64,000 nucleotides of DNA from Frateuria_A sp051900415 (GTDB taxonomy: Bacteria; Pseudomonadota; Gammaproteobacteria; Xanthomonadales; Rhodanobacteraceae). Each line of letters begins with the position of its first letter. Position 1 is the first letter of the stretch. Under the pieces are notes generated by a model that worked only from the letters and a program-made list of their open reading frames with translations, ran no database searches and was not told the DNA's origin. This document shows, in pieces, positions 1 through 8,461 of this stretch. Made by a program: the position numbers and the translations under genes. The stretch spans positions 124,001 through 188,000 of the forward strand of contig NZ_JBHZGL010000003.1 in the NCBI RefSeq assembly GCF_051900415.1, in the 5' to 3' direction.

Positions 1-620
1 GTGTGGTCTTCCGGCGGCGGCAGCGCGAGGGGCTTGCCCATGCTCGCCCAGCTCTGCGCGAAGGCCTGTTCCAGCTCGGCCACCGCCGGACCGTGAAGCG
101 CCACGCCCGTGTCGCGCCATGGCGGCACGCCGCGCGCGGCGTTGCCCAGCCAGCGCGCGCTGATGCACACGCCCGATAGAAAGCCGAGGTGGCCGTCGAC
201 CACCAGCAGCTTGCGATGGTCGCGGGTGATCCAGCCGAACGGCTTGCCCAACTGGGGCGGGTTGAATACGCGCACCTCGCCGCCGGCGCGGCGCAGGGGC
301 TGCCAGAACGCGTAGCCGGACTGGCCCAGGCAGCCGAGCCAGTCGCACGCCACCGCGACCATCACCCCGGCCCGCGCGCGTTCGACCAGCGCGTCGCGGA
401 AGGCGCGGCCCACCTCGTCGTCGCTGATCAGGTAGTTCTCCAGCAGGATGCGCTGGCGGGCGCCGCGGATCGCGGCGAGCCAGGCGTCGAAATGGGCCTG
501 CGCATCGATCAGCAGCTCGACCGCGTTGCCGCCGATCAGCGGCGCACCGGCAGCACGGCTCAGGGCCTGTTCGGCCAGGAAGCGGCTGGGCGCGGAGGGA
601 ATCAGCGGGGTCGTCGCCAT
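1..620 (-). CDS. Cardiolipin synthase-like phospholipase D family protein (N-terminal part)
   Basis: Reading the minus strand from ATG at 620 gives an open frame of 206 codons that runs off the left edge, so the C-terminal half is missing. The protein carries the first PLD catalytic motif, HRKLLVVDG (HxK followed by D), preceded by a conserved stretch with ENYLISDDEVG. Two such motifs normally form one active site that exchanges or hydrolyses phosphatidyl groups at the membrane, as in cardiolipin synthase. Only the first motif can be seen here. No signal peptide or membrane segments lie at the N-terminus, which is like ClsB/ClsC rather than ClsA. Its start is 83 bases from the divergent acetyl-CoA hydrolase gene. 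Confidence 0.85.
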   Translation of the reverse strand, partial: MATTPLIPSAPSRFLAEQALSRAAGAPLIGGNAVELLIDAQAHFDAWLAAIRGARQRILLENYLISDDEVGRAFRDALVERARAGVMVAVACDWLGCLGQSGYAFWQPLRRAGGEVRVFNPPQLGKPFGWITRDHRKLLVVDGHLGFLSGVCISARWLGNAARGVPPWRDTGVALHGPAVAELEQAFAQSWASMGKPLALPPPEDH

Positions 621-703
621 GGCGGCGAGTTTAGGGCATGGGCGGTGCGGTAAATGTCGCCGGGTCGATGCGCGTCTCTTGCGGCTTCTGCCATGATCGG
701 CAC

Positions 704-2653
704 ATGCCGCCCGCGACGCGCCTCGACGACACTGCCGCCTGCGCACAGCTCATCGCCGACCGGCTGGGGGCGCATCTGTGCGTCGCCGCGCCGCTGGGCC
801 TGGGCAAGCCGCATGGCCTGCTCAACGCGCTGTACCGGCTGACCGTGGCCGATCCGGCCCGGTCGCTGACGATCTACACCGCATTGTCGTTGACCCGGCC
901 GCAGCCGAAGCCCGGGCTCGAAGCTCGCTTCCTCGCGCCTTTCCTGGAGCGGCACTTCGGCGCCGACTACGAGGATCTCGAGTACGCCCTGGCCGAGCAG
1001 CGCCACGCACTTCCCCCCAACGTGGCCGTTCACGAGTTCTATCTGCAGTCCGGCGCCTTGCTGCACGCGCCGCGCGCGCAGCGCGATTACATCAGCCAGA
1101 ACTACACCCACGTCGCGCGCGACCTGGCCGCGCAGGACGTGAACCTCCTGGTGCAACTGGTGGCGCGGCGCGAGACGCCGGAGGGCGTGCGCTACAGCCT
1201 CTCCAGCAACCCGGACCTGACGCTCGACTTCCTGGCCCAGTGCGCCCGTGCCGGCAAGCCGCGGCCGCTGTGCGTGGCGGTGCTGCATCCGGACCTGCCC
1301 TACCTCAGCGGGCATGCGGAGGTCGCGGCCGACTTCTTCGACATGGAACTCGTTCCGGCGCGTTCGCCGCGCCTGTTCGCCCTCCCGCGCACGCCGGTGG
1401 GCGTGGCCGAATACGCGATCGGCCTCAACGCGAGTGCGCTGGTGAAAGACGGCGGCTGCCTGCAGATCGGCATCGGCGCACTGTCCGACGCACTGGTCCA
1501 CAGCCTGCTGCTGCGCCAGCAGGACAACGCCGCCTGGCGTGACGGCCTGCGCGCGCTCGACGGCGAGAGCCCGACCCTGGCGCTGGCCCGGCGCATCGGC
1601 GGCCTGGAGCCGTTCGAGGCCGGCCTGTACGGCGCCAGCGAGATGGTGATGGACGGCTTCATGCACCTGGCCCGCGCCGGCATCCTCAAGCGCCGCAGCT
1701 GGGATAACCTGGCACTGGAGAAGGCCGCCGCCGCTGGCCGGCTCAATCCGGCCACGCCGGGCGGGCATTACCTGCGTGGCGCGTTCTTCCTGGGCAGCCG
1801 CGAGCTGTACGCGTGGCTCGACGCCACCGAGGCTACCGATCCGGATGCCATCGACATGTGCCCGGTCTCCAACGTCAACCAGCTCTATGGCGACCACCAG
1901 CCGCTGGCGGCCCTGCAGCGCCGGGGCGCGCGCTTCTTCAATACCTGCATGATGGCCACGTTGCTGGGCGGGGCGGTGTCCGACGCGCTGGAGGACGGCC
2001 AGGTGGTCAGCGGCGTGGGCGGCCAGTACAACTTCGTCGCGATGGCCCACGAGCTGGACGACGGCCGCTCGATCCTGCTGCTGCGCGCGACCCGCCGCGA
2101 GGGCGGCGAGGTACGCACCAACATCCGCTTCAACTACGGTTACACCACCATCCCGCGCCACCTGCGCGACATCGTGGTGACCGAGTACGGCGCCGCCGAC
2201 CTGCGCGGCAAGAGCGACAGCGAATGCATCGAGGCGATGCTTTCGATCTGCGACGCGCGCTTCCTCGATGCGCTGGCTGCCGAGGCCAAGGCGAACGGCA
2301 AGCTTGCGCCGGGTTTCCGGATTCCCGAGGCATGGCGCCGGCATCGACCGGACTGCCTGGAACAGGCATTGGCGCCGCTCAGGCGCGGGGGGCTGCTGCC
2401 GACGTTTCCGTTCGGCAGCGACTTCACGGGCGACGAGTTGCGGCTCGTTCCCGCACTGGGCTGGCTCAAGGAGCATGGTGCGACGTGGCGCGGACGTCTT
2501 GCCGTGGCCAGCGCTTTCCTGCGGCCGGGCGAACCGGTGGCGGGCGAAGCGCCGGCGCTCGAGCGTATGCGGCTAGGCAAGCCCAAGGGCGTCGGCGAGC
2601 GCCTGCAACAGCGCCTCGTCCTGGCCGCCCTGCGCAAAAGTCGCCCCTTGTAG
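704..2653 (+). CDS. Acetyl-CoA hydrolase/transferase family protein
   Basis: This 649-residue cytoplasmic protein matches the acetyl-CoA hydrolase/CoA-transferase family, which cleaves acyl-CoA or moves CoA between carboxylic acids. The C-terminal domain is clear: GVGGQYNFVAMAH, then RTNIRFNYGYTTIPRH and VTEYGAADLRGKSD. The YGASEMVMDGFM segment holds a Glu in the place expected for the CoA-linked catalytic glutamate. The protein is about 100-150 residues longer than the short bacterial members. An in-frame ATG at 638 also exists, but the sequence before 704 has no family character and would crowd the promoter shared with the divergent PLD gene. Its TAG stop lies inside the REP palindrome that follows. 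Confidence 0.85.
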   Translation: MPPATRLDDTAACAQLIADRLGAHLCVAAPLGLGKPHGLLNALYRLTVADPARSLTIYTALSLTRPQPKPGLEARFLAPFLERHFGADYEDLEYALAEQRHALPPNVAVHEFYLQSGALLHAPRAQRDYISQNYTHVARDLAAQDVNLLVQLVARRETPEGVRYSLSSNPDLTLDFLAQCARAGKPRPLCVAVLHPDLPYLSGHAEVAADFFDMELVPARSPRLFALPRTPVGVAEYAIGLNASALVKDGGCLQIGIGALSDALVHSLLLRQQDNAAWRDGLRALDGESPTLALARRIGGLEPFEAGLYGASEMVMDGFMHLARAGILKRRSWDNLALEKAAAAGRLNPATPGGHYLRGAFFLGSRELYAWLDATEATDPDAIDMCPVSNVNQLYGDHQPLAALQRRGARFFNTCMMATLLGGAVSDALEDGQVVSGVGGQYNFVAMAHELDDGRSILLLRATRREGGEVRTNIRFNYGYTTIPRHLRDIVVTEYGAADLRGKSDSECIEAMLSICDARFLDALAAEAKANGKLAPGFRIPEAWRRHRPDCLEQALAPLRRGGLLPTFPFGSDFTGDELRLVPALGWLKEHGATWRGRLAVASAFLRPGEPVAGEAPALERMRLGKPKGVGERLQQRLVLAALRKSRPL

Positions 2654-2712
2654 GAGCGCACCTGTGCGCGACCGCCATGCCGCAAGTCCGCGCACAGGGT
2701 GCGCTCCTACAA
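2648..2712. repeat. REP-like palindrome / bidirectional terminator
   Basis: The two arms begin TTGTAGGAGCGCACC and end GGTGCGCTCCTACAA, with further pairing inside. The GTAG tetranucleotide at the foot is typical of REP elements moved by RAYT transposases. It lies between two convergent genes and probably terminates both. The TAG in each arm is the stop codon of the gene on that side. Confidence 0.8.
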
Positions 2713-3174
2713 CGGCGGCTTGACCACCATCAGGTAGAACACCGCCACGAAGGCGAAGAAGGCCGGGATGCCCAGCGCCACCCACAGCCGGAAGGCCCGC
2801 CAGTATCCCGGCGGCAAGGGCTCGCCGCGCGCCGCCGCGTCGACCGCCAGGTCCCGCATGCGCACCTGCAACACCACCACCGGCAACCAGCAGGCCACCG
2901 CCAGCGCGTAGAGCAGCGTGGACCAGCCGACCCAGCCGCTGCGCCAGGGAATCCCTGCCCAGTGCACCATCCAGAAGCCGCTCGCGGGCTGGAACACCAC
3001 GGTGGTCGCGGTGAACAGCCAGTCGGCAATCACGACGTAGCGTGCCACCACTGCTACCACGCGCACGTCGCGGTGCAGGCTGACCACCAGCAGGTAGAAG
3101 GCCGTACCGATGCCGGTGCCGAACAGCAGCGTGGACGACAGCACATGCAGCCATTTGACGATGAGATAGGCCAT
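2707..3174 (-). CDS. DUF2269-type small integral membrane protein
   Basis: A 155-residue membrane protein with about four hydrophobic segments: residues 1-25 (MAYLIVKWLHVLSSTLLFG), a central pair, and a C-terminal segment ending FYLMVVKPPL. The KWLHVLSSTLLFGTGIG opening, with its His in the first helix, is typical of the DUF2269 family. No biochemical role is established for it. Its ATG overlaps the TGA stop of the upstream SDR/DoxX-like gene by one base (TGATG), so the two are probably translationally coupled, and the products may work together at the inner membrane. The stop codon is supplied by the REP arm. Confidence 0.8.
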   Translation of the reverse strand: MAYLIVKWLHVLSSTLLFGTGIGTAFYLLVVSLHRDVRVVAVVARYVVIADWLFTATTVVFQPASGFWMVHWAGIPWRSGWVGWSTLLYALAVACWLPVVVLQVRMRDLAVDAAARGEPLPPGYWRAFRLWVALGIPAFFAFVAVFYLMVVKPPL

Positions 3175-4472
3175 CAGCGTCGCTCGGTGGCGTACAACGC
3201 GCCGATCAGCGCCAGCATCGGCAGGTTCTTCAGGATCGGCCCGAACGGGTGCAGCCAGAACGCCGGCAGGGCGATCGTGATGATGGCCGTGTAGGAAAGG
3301 ATGAGCGCCACCTGCGCCAGGTAAGTGATCCGCAGCGCACGGCCGTGCAACGCCAACGTGGCGATGCCCAGCACAAGGTCGAGCAGTGCGCCGCCATAGA
3401 GCGCGGCGGACGCCATGGGACCGTGCAAACCGACGTGGGCCAGCAGGTCGAAACTGCCTGCCACCGGATACACGCCGAGCGACAGCAGCGCGGTCACCAG
3501 CCATACCAGCGCGACGGCGACCCGGCCCACGAGGGCCCAGACACGCCAGGCGAGCAGCACCCGCATGTCCGCCGCCTCGGCCCGCGACAGGAACAGGCGC
3601 GGCGGTCGCGGCGGATGGCCCAGCCAGTGCGTGGCGGACGCGGCATTGGCCGTGTTTCCGCGGTCGAGCATGGCCAGCGCCTCGCGGTCCACCCAGTGCC
3701 CGCCGAGCCGGCCGACGCGCGCCAGCCAGGTCGTCGGGATGCCGAGCACGCGCAATCGCCCACCACCGAGCGCACGCCGCAGCACCGACAGGTAGCGCGC
3801 CAGCGAGAGCGCCTGCGGCCCCACCGCGGCCAGGCTGGGTGGGCGCGCGTCGTCTTCCAGCAGGCGCACGGTCAGCGCCGCAACGTCATCGACGTGGATC
3901 GGCTGGATGCGCTGGCGCCCGCTGCCGGGCAGCACCGCCAGCGGCAGCCAGGAAAGCAGCATCAGCATCCGGCTGCTGGCACCGGTCGAGCCGAACACGA
4001 GCGAAGGCTGCAGCGCCGTCCCGGTCGGCACCATCGCGTGCAGCGCCGCGTCCCCGGCTCGCTTGCTGCGATGGAAGCGACTCGTCGCGTGTTCGTCGGC
4101 ACCCAGTGCGGAGATCTGCACGGCGCGCGTGATGCCCGCGGCGCGACAGGCCGCAAACAGCGCACGCGGCGTCTGTGTGTGGATGCGCCGGAACGTCTGC
4201 GCGCCATGCTCGGCGAAGATGCCCACGGCATTGACCACCGCGTCGATGCCCTGGAGCCGTGGCAGCCAGTCGGCCTGATGGGTGTCGTGCGCGAAGTCCG
4301 CTTCGACATGGCCTACACCCGCGCCACCGCTACCCTGCCTGTGCCGGACGCCGCGCACGGGGCGATGGCCGGCCGCCTGCAGCGCATCGCACACGGCGCG
4401 GCCGATCAGCCCATCCGCGCCAAGCACCAGCACGCGCAAGCGCGCCTTGTTCCCTCCGGAGGCTTCCGTCAT
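3174..4472 (-). CDS. NAD(P)-binding SDR/epimerase fused to a DoxX-like membrane domain
   Basis: The product is about 432 residues from ATG 4472. The N-terminal part is an atypical SDR: a nucleotide-binding VLVLGADGLIGRAVCDAL motif near residue 15, then an NmrA/epimerase-like body. The last 130 residues form four membrane segments of DoxX-like type, starting near VLLAWRVWALVGRVAVALVW. The fusion suggests a membrane-anchored oxidoreductase of unknown substrate. It is coupled by a one-base overlap to the DUF2269 gene downstream. A longer start at 4520 is possible, but the nucleotide-binding fold begins soon after 4472. The 4472 start overlaps the start codon of the divergent gene. Confidence 0.75.
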   Translation of the reverse strand: MTEASGGNKARLRVLVLGADGLIGRAVCDALQAAGHRPVRGVRHRQGSGGAGVGHVEADFAHDTHQADWLPRLQGIDAVVNAVGIFAEHGAQTFRRIHTQTPRALFAACRAAGITRAVQISALGADEHATSRFHRSKRAGDAALHAMVPTGTALQPSLVFGSTGASSRMLMLLSWLPLAVLPGSGRQRIQPIHVDDVAALTVRLLEDDARPPSLAAVGPQALSLARYLSVLRRALGGGRLRVLGIPTTWLARVGRLGGHWVDREALAMLDRGNTANAASATHWLGHPPRPPRLFLSRAEAADMRVLLAWRVWALVGRVAVALVWLVTALLSLGVYPVAGSFDLLAHVGLHGPMASAALYGGALLDLVLGIATLALHGRALRITYLAQVALILSYTAIITIALPAFWLHPFGPILKNLPMLALIGALYATERR

Positions 4473-4953
4473 GCCCACGCCGCTCGCGCGCCTCAAACCC
4501 TCGTGGATTGCCCGCACCAACCTCAGCGGCGCGATCGCCGCAGTGCTGTCGAGCGTGGTGGTGGCGGCGTGTAGTGCGTGCGAAGCGCGCGCGCCGCTGG
4601 CCGGCGTGAATGCGGCCAGCCAATGGTTGTGGGGTCGGCGGGCGAAGCGGCACGTCGGGCCGAGTTGGCGCTACACGGCGGTGGGGTACGTGGTGCATCA
4701 CTTCAGCTCGCTGTTGTGGGCGGGCATTTACGAGGCATGGTGTCTGCGCTGGCCCGCGCCGCCCCGGGTGTCGGCCGCGCGCGCCGCGGCGGTGGCGACG
4801 GCCGCTTGCGTGGTGGATTACACGATCACGCCGCCCCGGTTCCGCCCGGGTTTCGAGCGGCATATCGGGCGGGCCTCGATTGCAGCCGTGTACGTGGCTT
4901 TCGGCGTCGGCCTGTTCGCTGGCGCCTGGGCTCGGCGCCGGTACGCCCGCTAG
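4471..4953 (+). CDS. Hypothetical membrane protein
   Basis: A 160-residue protein with four probable hydrophobic segments (around residues 17-35, 68-85, 105-122 and 137-155) and a basic C-terminus. I recognise no family. The start is supported by a GGAGG Shine-Dalgarno site about 8 bases upstream of ATG 4471. A longer frame opens at 4282, but that stretch is antisense to the SDR gene and lacks protein character. The ATG shares its CATG palindrome with the divergent SDR start, so both genes have almost no 5' leader unless transcription begins inside the opposite gene. Confidence 0.6.
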   Translation: MPTPLARLKPSWIARTNLSGAIAAVLSSVVVAACSACEARAPLAGVNAASQWLWGRRAKRHVGPSWRYTAVGYVVHHFSSLLWAGIYEAWCLRWPAPPRVSAARAAAVATAACVVDYTITPPRFRPGFERHIGRASIAAVYVAFGVGLFAGAWARRRYAR

Positions 4954-4971
4954 GGCGTGGTGCTTTTCTGA

Positions 4972-5279
4972 GCTCCCTCTCCCCTCCGGGGAGAGGGTTG
5001 GGGTGAGGGGCCGGGGCTCGCGGGGGCGCCTCCTGCATAAGAGGGGGGCTTTGCTTGTCGTTCCTGCGTGGTATCCCCGCGACTTGGCTCGCCTGCGGCG
5101 GGCTTCCGATCGCCTGTCGGCGCTCGGGTCACTTTCTTTGCTGGCCCAAAGAAAGTAACCAAAGAAATGGCCTGGCTAAGCACGGGGTGGCTAAAAAGCT
5201 AGGTGCCTGTGCGCTTTGCTTGGTCAGTCGCTTGCTCTTAGAGGAGCTGCCGCCGCTTTACCGCGGGCGCTCGGGAGCT
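4972..5279 (-). repeat. Intergenic repeat unit, copy 1 (inverted)
   Basis: About 308 bases. It is the reverse complement of the two copies that follow. From left to right it holds a GGGGAGAGGG-type hairpin, the segment GCGGGCTTCCGATCGCCTG, a TTTCTTTGCTGGCCCAAAGAAA hairpin split around GCTGG, and a GAGGAGCTGCCGCCGCTTTA block. Units of this kind are scattered through Xanthomonadaceae genomes; no protein is encoded. Confidence 0.8.
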
Positions 5280-5504
5280 GAGGCCAGGGAGGCAATCCAG
5301 AGGCTTGGCTGGTATCGGCGTTTTGTGACTCTCCCTCTCGCGAAGCAGACATTCGTCATTGATACCCGTAGGGCTCGCGATCACGAAGCGAAACCAACAG
5401 TTTGCCGTCGAGCCAAGAGGTCATGCCGGTGCGCCCGAACACGACCGCTTTGAAGGCAAAATTGGTAGCCATTCCACGCCGCCGCAAAGCCACCCTTGCC
5501 CCAA

Positions 5505-5806
5505 CTCCCGAGCGCCCGCGGTAAAGCGGCGGCAGCTCCTCTAAGAGCGAGCGACCAACCCATCAAAGCGAGGCGGCACCTAGCTCTTATCTCTCACCGG
5601 GTTTAGCAGGCCATTTCTTTTGGTTACTTTTCTTTGGGCCAGCAAAGAAAAGTGACCCGAGCGCCGGCAGGCGATCGGAAGCCCGCGGCAGGCGAGCCAA
5701 GTTGCGGTGAGGCCACGCAAGGGCGACAACCAAGCAACCTCCGTAGGAACCATCCCCGCGAGCCCCGGCCCCTCACCCCAGCCCTCTCCCCGGAGGGGAG
5801 AGGGAG
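5505..5806 (+). repeat. Intergenic repeat unit, copy 2
   Basis: About 302 bases, inverted relative to copy 1 and direct relative to copy 3. The order is a CGGTAAAGCGGCGGCAGCTC block, TTTGGGCCAGCAAAG hairpin region, GGCGATCGGAAGCCC, then the GGAGGGGAGAGGGAG end. Roughly 60 bases near its right third (around 5710-5750) differ from copy 3, so copies vary in a defined internal segment. Confidence 0.8.
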
Positions 5807-5850
5807 CAGAGCGCGGCGAGCGTGCACAACCTCGCTCTCTTCCTGCATCA

Positions 5851-6152
5851 GCTCCCGAGCGCGCGCGGTAAAGCGGCGGCAGCTCCTCTAAGAGCAGGCG
5901 ACTGACCCATCAAGGCGAGGCGGCACCTAGTTCTTATCTCTCACCGGGCTTAGCAGGCCATTTCTTTTGGTTACTTTCCTTTGGGCCGGCAAAGAAAAGT
6001 GACCCGAGCGCCGGCAGGCGATCGGAAGCCCGCGGCAGGCGAGCCAAGTTGCGGTGAGAGCACGCACGAACGACAGGCAAAACACCGCTCTCGCAGGCAT
6101 CCCCGCGAGCCCCGGCCCCTCACCCCAACCCTCTCGCCGGAGGGGAGAGGGA
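5851..6152 (+). repeat. Intergenic repeat unit, copy 3
   Basis: A direct repeat of copy 2, separated from it by about 45 bases. It starts GCTCCCGAGCGCGCGCGG and ends GGAGGGGAGAGGGAG about 60 bases upstream of ispG. The segment from about 6055 to 6105 is unlike the matching part of copy 2. Confidence 0.8.
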
Positions 6153-6214
6153 GCGGGGCAGTGGTATTCTTGTGCATTGCCGCAGCCAAGGCGGCCCACT
6201 TTTCGTAGCGACCC

Positions 6215-7474
6215 ATGAGCGACTCCATTCCCCAGCAGCCACGCCCCGCCGGCCCGGCAACTCGCCGCCCGAGCGTAGGCGTAAGCGTGGGCAAAGTCAT
6301 GGTGGGCGGCGGCGCGCCGGTGGTGGTGCAGTCGATGACCAATACCGACACCGAAGACCCCGCCAGCACCGCGAAGCAGATCGCTGAACTGGCCCGCGCA
6401 GGCTCCGAAGTCGTGCGCATCACCGTGAACACGCCGGCGGCTGCCGCGGCAGTGCCGCGCATCGCCGAAAAGCTGGCCATGATGGGCGTGGACGTCCCCA
6501 TCGTGGGCGACTTCCACTACAACGGCCATCAGTTGCTCGAAGCCGAACCGGCCTGCGCCGAGGTGCTCGCCAAGTACCGCATCAACCCGGGCAACGTCGG
6601 CTTCGGCAAGAAGAAAGACAGCCAGTTCGCATCGATCATCGAGAAGGCTATCCAGTACGGCAAGCCCGTGCGCATCGGCGCCAACTGGGGCTCGCTCGAC
6701 CAGGGCATGGTCGCCACGCTGATGGACGAGAACGCGCAACGCGCCCAGCCGTGGGACGCCGGCGTAGTCGCGCGCGAGGCGCTGATCCGTTCCGCGCTCG
6801 ATTCGGCCACCCGCGCCGAGCAGATCGGCCTGCCGCGCGATCGCATCATCCTTTCCTGCAAGGTGTCCGGCGTGCAGGAACTGATCGCGGTCTACCGCGA
6901 CCTGGCCACCCGCTGCGATTACGCACTGCACCTGGGCCTCACCGAGGCCGGCATGGGCTCCAAGGGCATCACCGCCTCGGCGGCGGCGCTCGCGGTGCTG
7001 CTGCAGGAGGGCATCGGCGACACCATCCGCATCTCGCTAACGCCCGAGCCCGGTGGCTCGCGCACGCAGGAGGTGATCGTCGCGCAGGAATTGCTGCAGA
7101 CCATGGGGCTGCGCGCGTTCACCCCGCTGGTCACCGCCTGCCCGGGCTGCGGACGTACCACCAGCGAGTTCTTCCAGGAACTGGCCAAGACCGTGCAGGG
7201 CCATGTGCGGGCCAAGATGCCGGAATGGCGCGTGATGTACGACGGCGTGGAAAACCTCACCCTCGCGGTGATGGGCTGCGTGGTCAACGGACCGGGCGAA
7301 TCCAAACACGCCAACATCGGCATCTCGCTGCCGGGCAATGGCGAGGCGCCCTCGGCACCGGTGTTCATCGACGGCGAAAAGGCGATGACCCTGCGTGGCG
7401 ACCACATCGCCGAGGAATTCGTCGGCATCCTGGACGATTACGTGGCACGCAAGTACGCCACCCGGACTGCCTGA
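6215..7474 (+). CDS. ispG: 4-hydroxy-3-methylbut-2-en-1-yl diphosphate synthase (IspG/GcpE)
   Basis: The 419-residue protein catalyses the penultimate step of the MEP isoprenoid pathway, reducing MEcPP to HMBPP with a [4Fe-4S] cluster. The TIM-barrel part shows VQSMTNTDTEDP and GDFHYNGH near the N-terminus and FGKKKDSQF in the middle. The cluster-binding end has CPGCGRTT with two cysteines, and MGCVVNGPGESKHANIG with the third Cys and the Glu ligand region. Length and motifs are standard for the proteobacterial enzyme without the insert domain. It stands alone between the repeat region and an HD-GYP gene, and should be essential. Confidence 0.97.
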   Translation: MSDSIPQQPRPAGPATRRPSVGVSVGKVMVGGGAPVVVQSMTNTDTEDPASTAKQIAELARAGSEVVRITVNTPAAAAAVPRIAEKLAMMGVDVPIVGDFHYNGHQLLEAEPACAEVLAKYRINPGNVGFGKKKDSQFASIIEKAIQYGKPVRIGANWGSLDQGMVATLMDENAQRAQPWDAGVVAREALIRSALDSATRAEQIGLPRDRIILSCKVSGVQELIAVYRDLATRCDYALHLGLTEAGMGSKGITASAAALAVLLQEGIGDTIRISLTPEPGGSRTQEVIVAQELLQTMGLRAFTPLVTACPGCGRTTSEFFQELAKTVQGHVRAKMPEWRVMYDGVENLTLAVMGCVVNGPGESKHANIGISLPGNGEAPSAPVFIDGEKAMTLRGDHIAEEFVGILDDYVARKYATRTA

Positions 7475-7483
7475 CCCCCGGCA

Positions 7484-7507
7484 CCCGGCAGCCGCCAGGT
7501 TGCCGGG
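7484..7507 (+). terminator. Hairpin after ispG
   Basis: CCCGGCA and TGCCGGG arms are separated by a ten-base loop just after the ispG stop codon. There is no run of T, so it may be a weak or Rho-assisted terminator or only an RNA-stabilising stem. Confidence 0.35.
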
Positions 7508-7624
7508 ATGTGCGCTGGATCACGCGTTTCACATCCGGCTGTACAGGCTGGGGACAGTCTGTCGACAGTCCTCCTCATGGCGGGGAAGAATGCCGTCCGT
7601 GCCACCTGGTGCCTGGAGCCTGGC

Positions 7625-8461
7625 GTGTCGATCAGCCCGCAATTCCGAATCGCGTTTCTCTACGTCGCGCTCGCTTCCCTGTGGATCTGGCTCTCGGATC
7701 GTGCGCTCGCGTCGCTGGTGCTGGACCCCGACGCACGGGTGTGGGCGCAGAGCGCCAAGGGCTGGTTCTTCGTGGTGATGACCGGCGCGATGCTGTACTG
7801 GATGATCGGCAAGGACGTGCGACGACTGGCCGCAATCAACCGCCAACTGATGCGCGGCCACGAACAGACGCTGCGCGTGCTGGTGTCTGCCATGGATATC
7901 CGCCACAAGGAAACCCGCGACCACTCCGACCGCGTCATGCGCATGGCGATGGGCCTGGCACGGCTGGCCGGCATGCACGGGGAGGCGTTGCTGGCGGTCA
8001 AGTTCGGCGCGTTGCTGCATGACATCGGCAAGCTGGCGATTCCCGATGCCATCCTGATCAAGCCGGGCAAGCTGGACGACGCCGAGATGGCGCACATGCG
8101 CCGGCATCCGGAGATCGGGCGCGAGCTGATGGAGCAGGTCGACTTCCTGCGCGGCGCGATCGACATTCCCTATGCGCATCACGAGCGCTGGGACGGCGGC
8201 GGCTATCCGCGCGGATTGCGCGGCGAGGAGATTCCGCTGGCCGCGCGCGTCTTCAGCATCGTGGATGTGTGGGACGCGCTGAGCTTCCCGCGCGTCTACA
8301 AGCCGGCGTGGCCGGAGGAGGAGGTGCTGGCCTACCTGCGCGAGGCGGCCGGCAGCCAACTCGATCCGCAGCTGGTCGAACTGTTCCTCACCCATTACCC
8401 GGACCTCAAGGCGCTCGGCATGGCCGAGTCGCACCCGTCGCTGGAGCTGGCGCAGGCCTAG
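7625..8461 (+). CDS. HD-GYP domain protein (putative cyclic-di-GMP phosphodiesterase)
   Basis: The protein has two N-terminal hydrophobic segments (about residues 8-30 and 45-62), a short linker and a C-terminal HD-GYP domain. The domain shows LLHDIGKLAIPD (the HD metal pair), HHERWDGGGYPRGLRGEEIP (HH and GYP motifs) and a DVWDAL ending. Such domains degrade cyclic-di-GMP and influence motility and biofilm. I chose GTG 7625 because GGAG lies about 8 bases upstream and the protein then begins with the amphipathic and first membrane helix (278 residues). ATG 7577 or 7508 would add residues without family character. The TAG stop overlaps the stop of the convergent aat gene inside CTAG. Confidence 0.85.
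   Translation: MSISPQFRIAFLYVALASLWIWLSDRALASLVLDPDARVWAQSAKGWFFVVMTGAMLYWMIGKDVRRLAAINRQLMRGHEQTLRVLVSAMDIRHKETRDHSDRVMRMAMGLARLAGMHGEALLAVKFGALLHDIGKLAIPDAILIKPGKLDDAEMAHMRRHPEIGRELMEQVDFLRGAIDIPYAHHERWDGGGYPRGLRGEEIPLAARVFSIVDVWDALSFPRVYKPAWPEEEVLAYLREAAGSQLDPQLVELFLTHYPDLKALGMAESHPSLELAQA

Larger units (their letters stand above)
4954..6214. other. Gene-free intergenic region made of repeats
   Basis: I see no credible gene in this 1.26 kb. The frames that cross it are low-quality and repeat themselves because the underlying DNA is a repeat unit present three times (separate entries). The stretch 5280-5504 between the inverted copies is unique and holds no recognisable coding or RNA signal. 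The last 60 bases, 6153-6214, should hold the ispG promoter and leader. Confidence 0.6.

Noticed and set aside
602..2476. Open frame of 624 codons on the minus strand
   Set aside because: Antisense to the acetyl-CoA hydrolase; Ala/Arg/Gln/His-rich translation typical of high-GC shadow frames and no motif.
3249..4574. Open frame of 441 codons on the plus strand
   Set aside because: Antisense to the SDR-DoxX gene, with shadow composition (rich in His, Arg, Gln).
4954..6214. Several open frames of 60-130 codons in the repeat region
   Set aside because: They recur in each repeat copy in both orientations and have no ribosome sites or family features.
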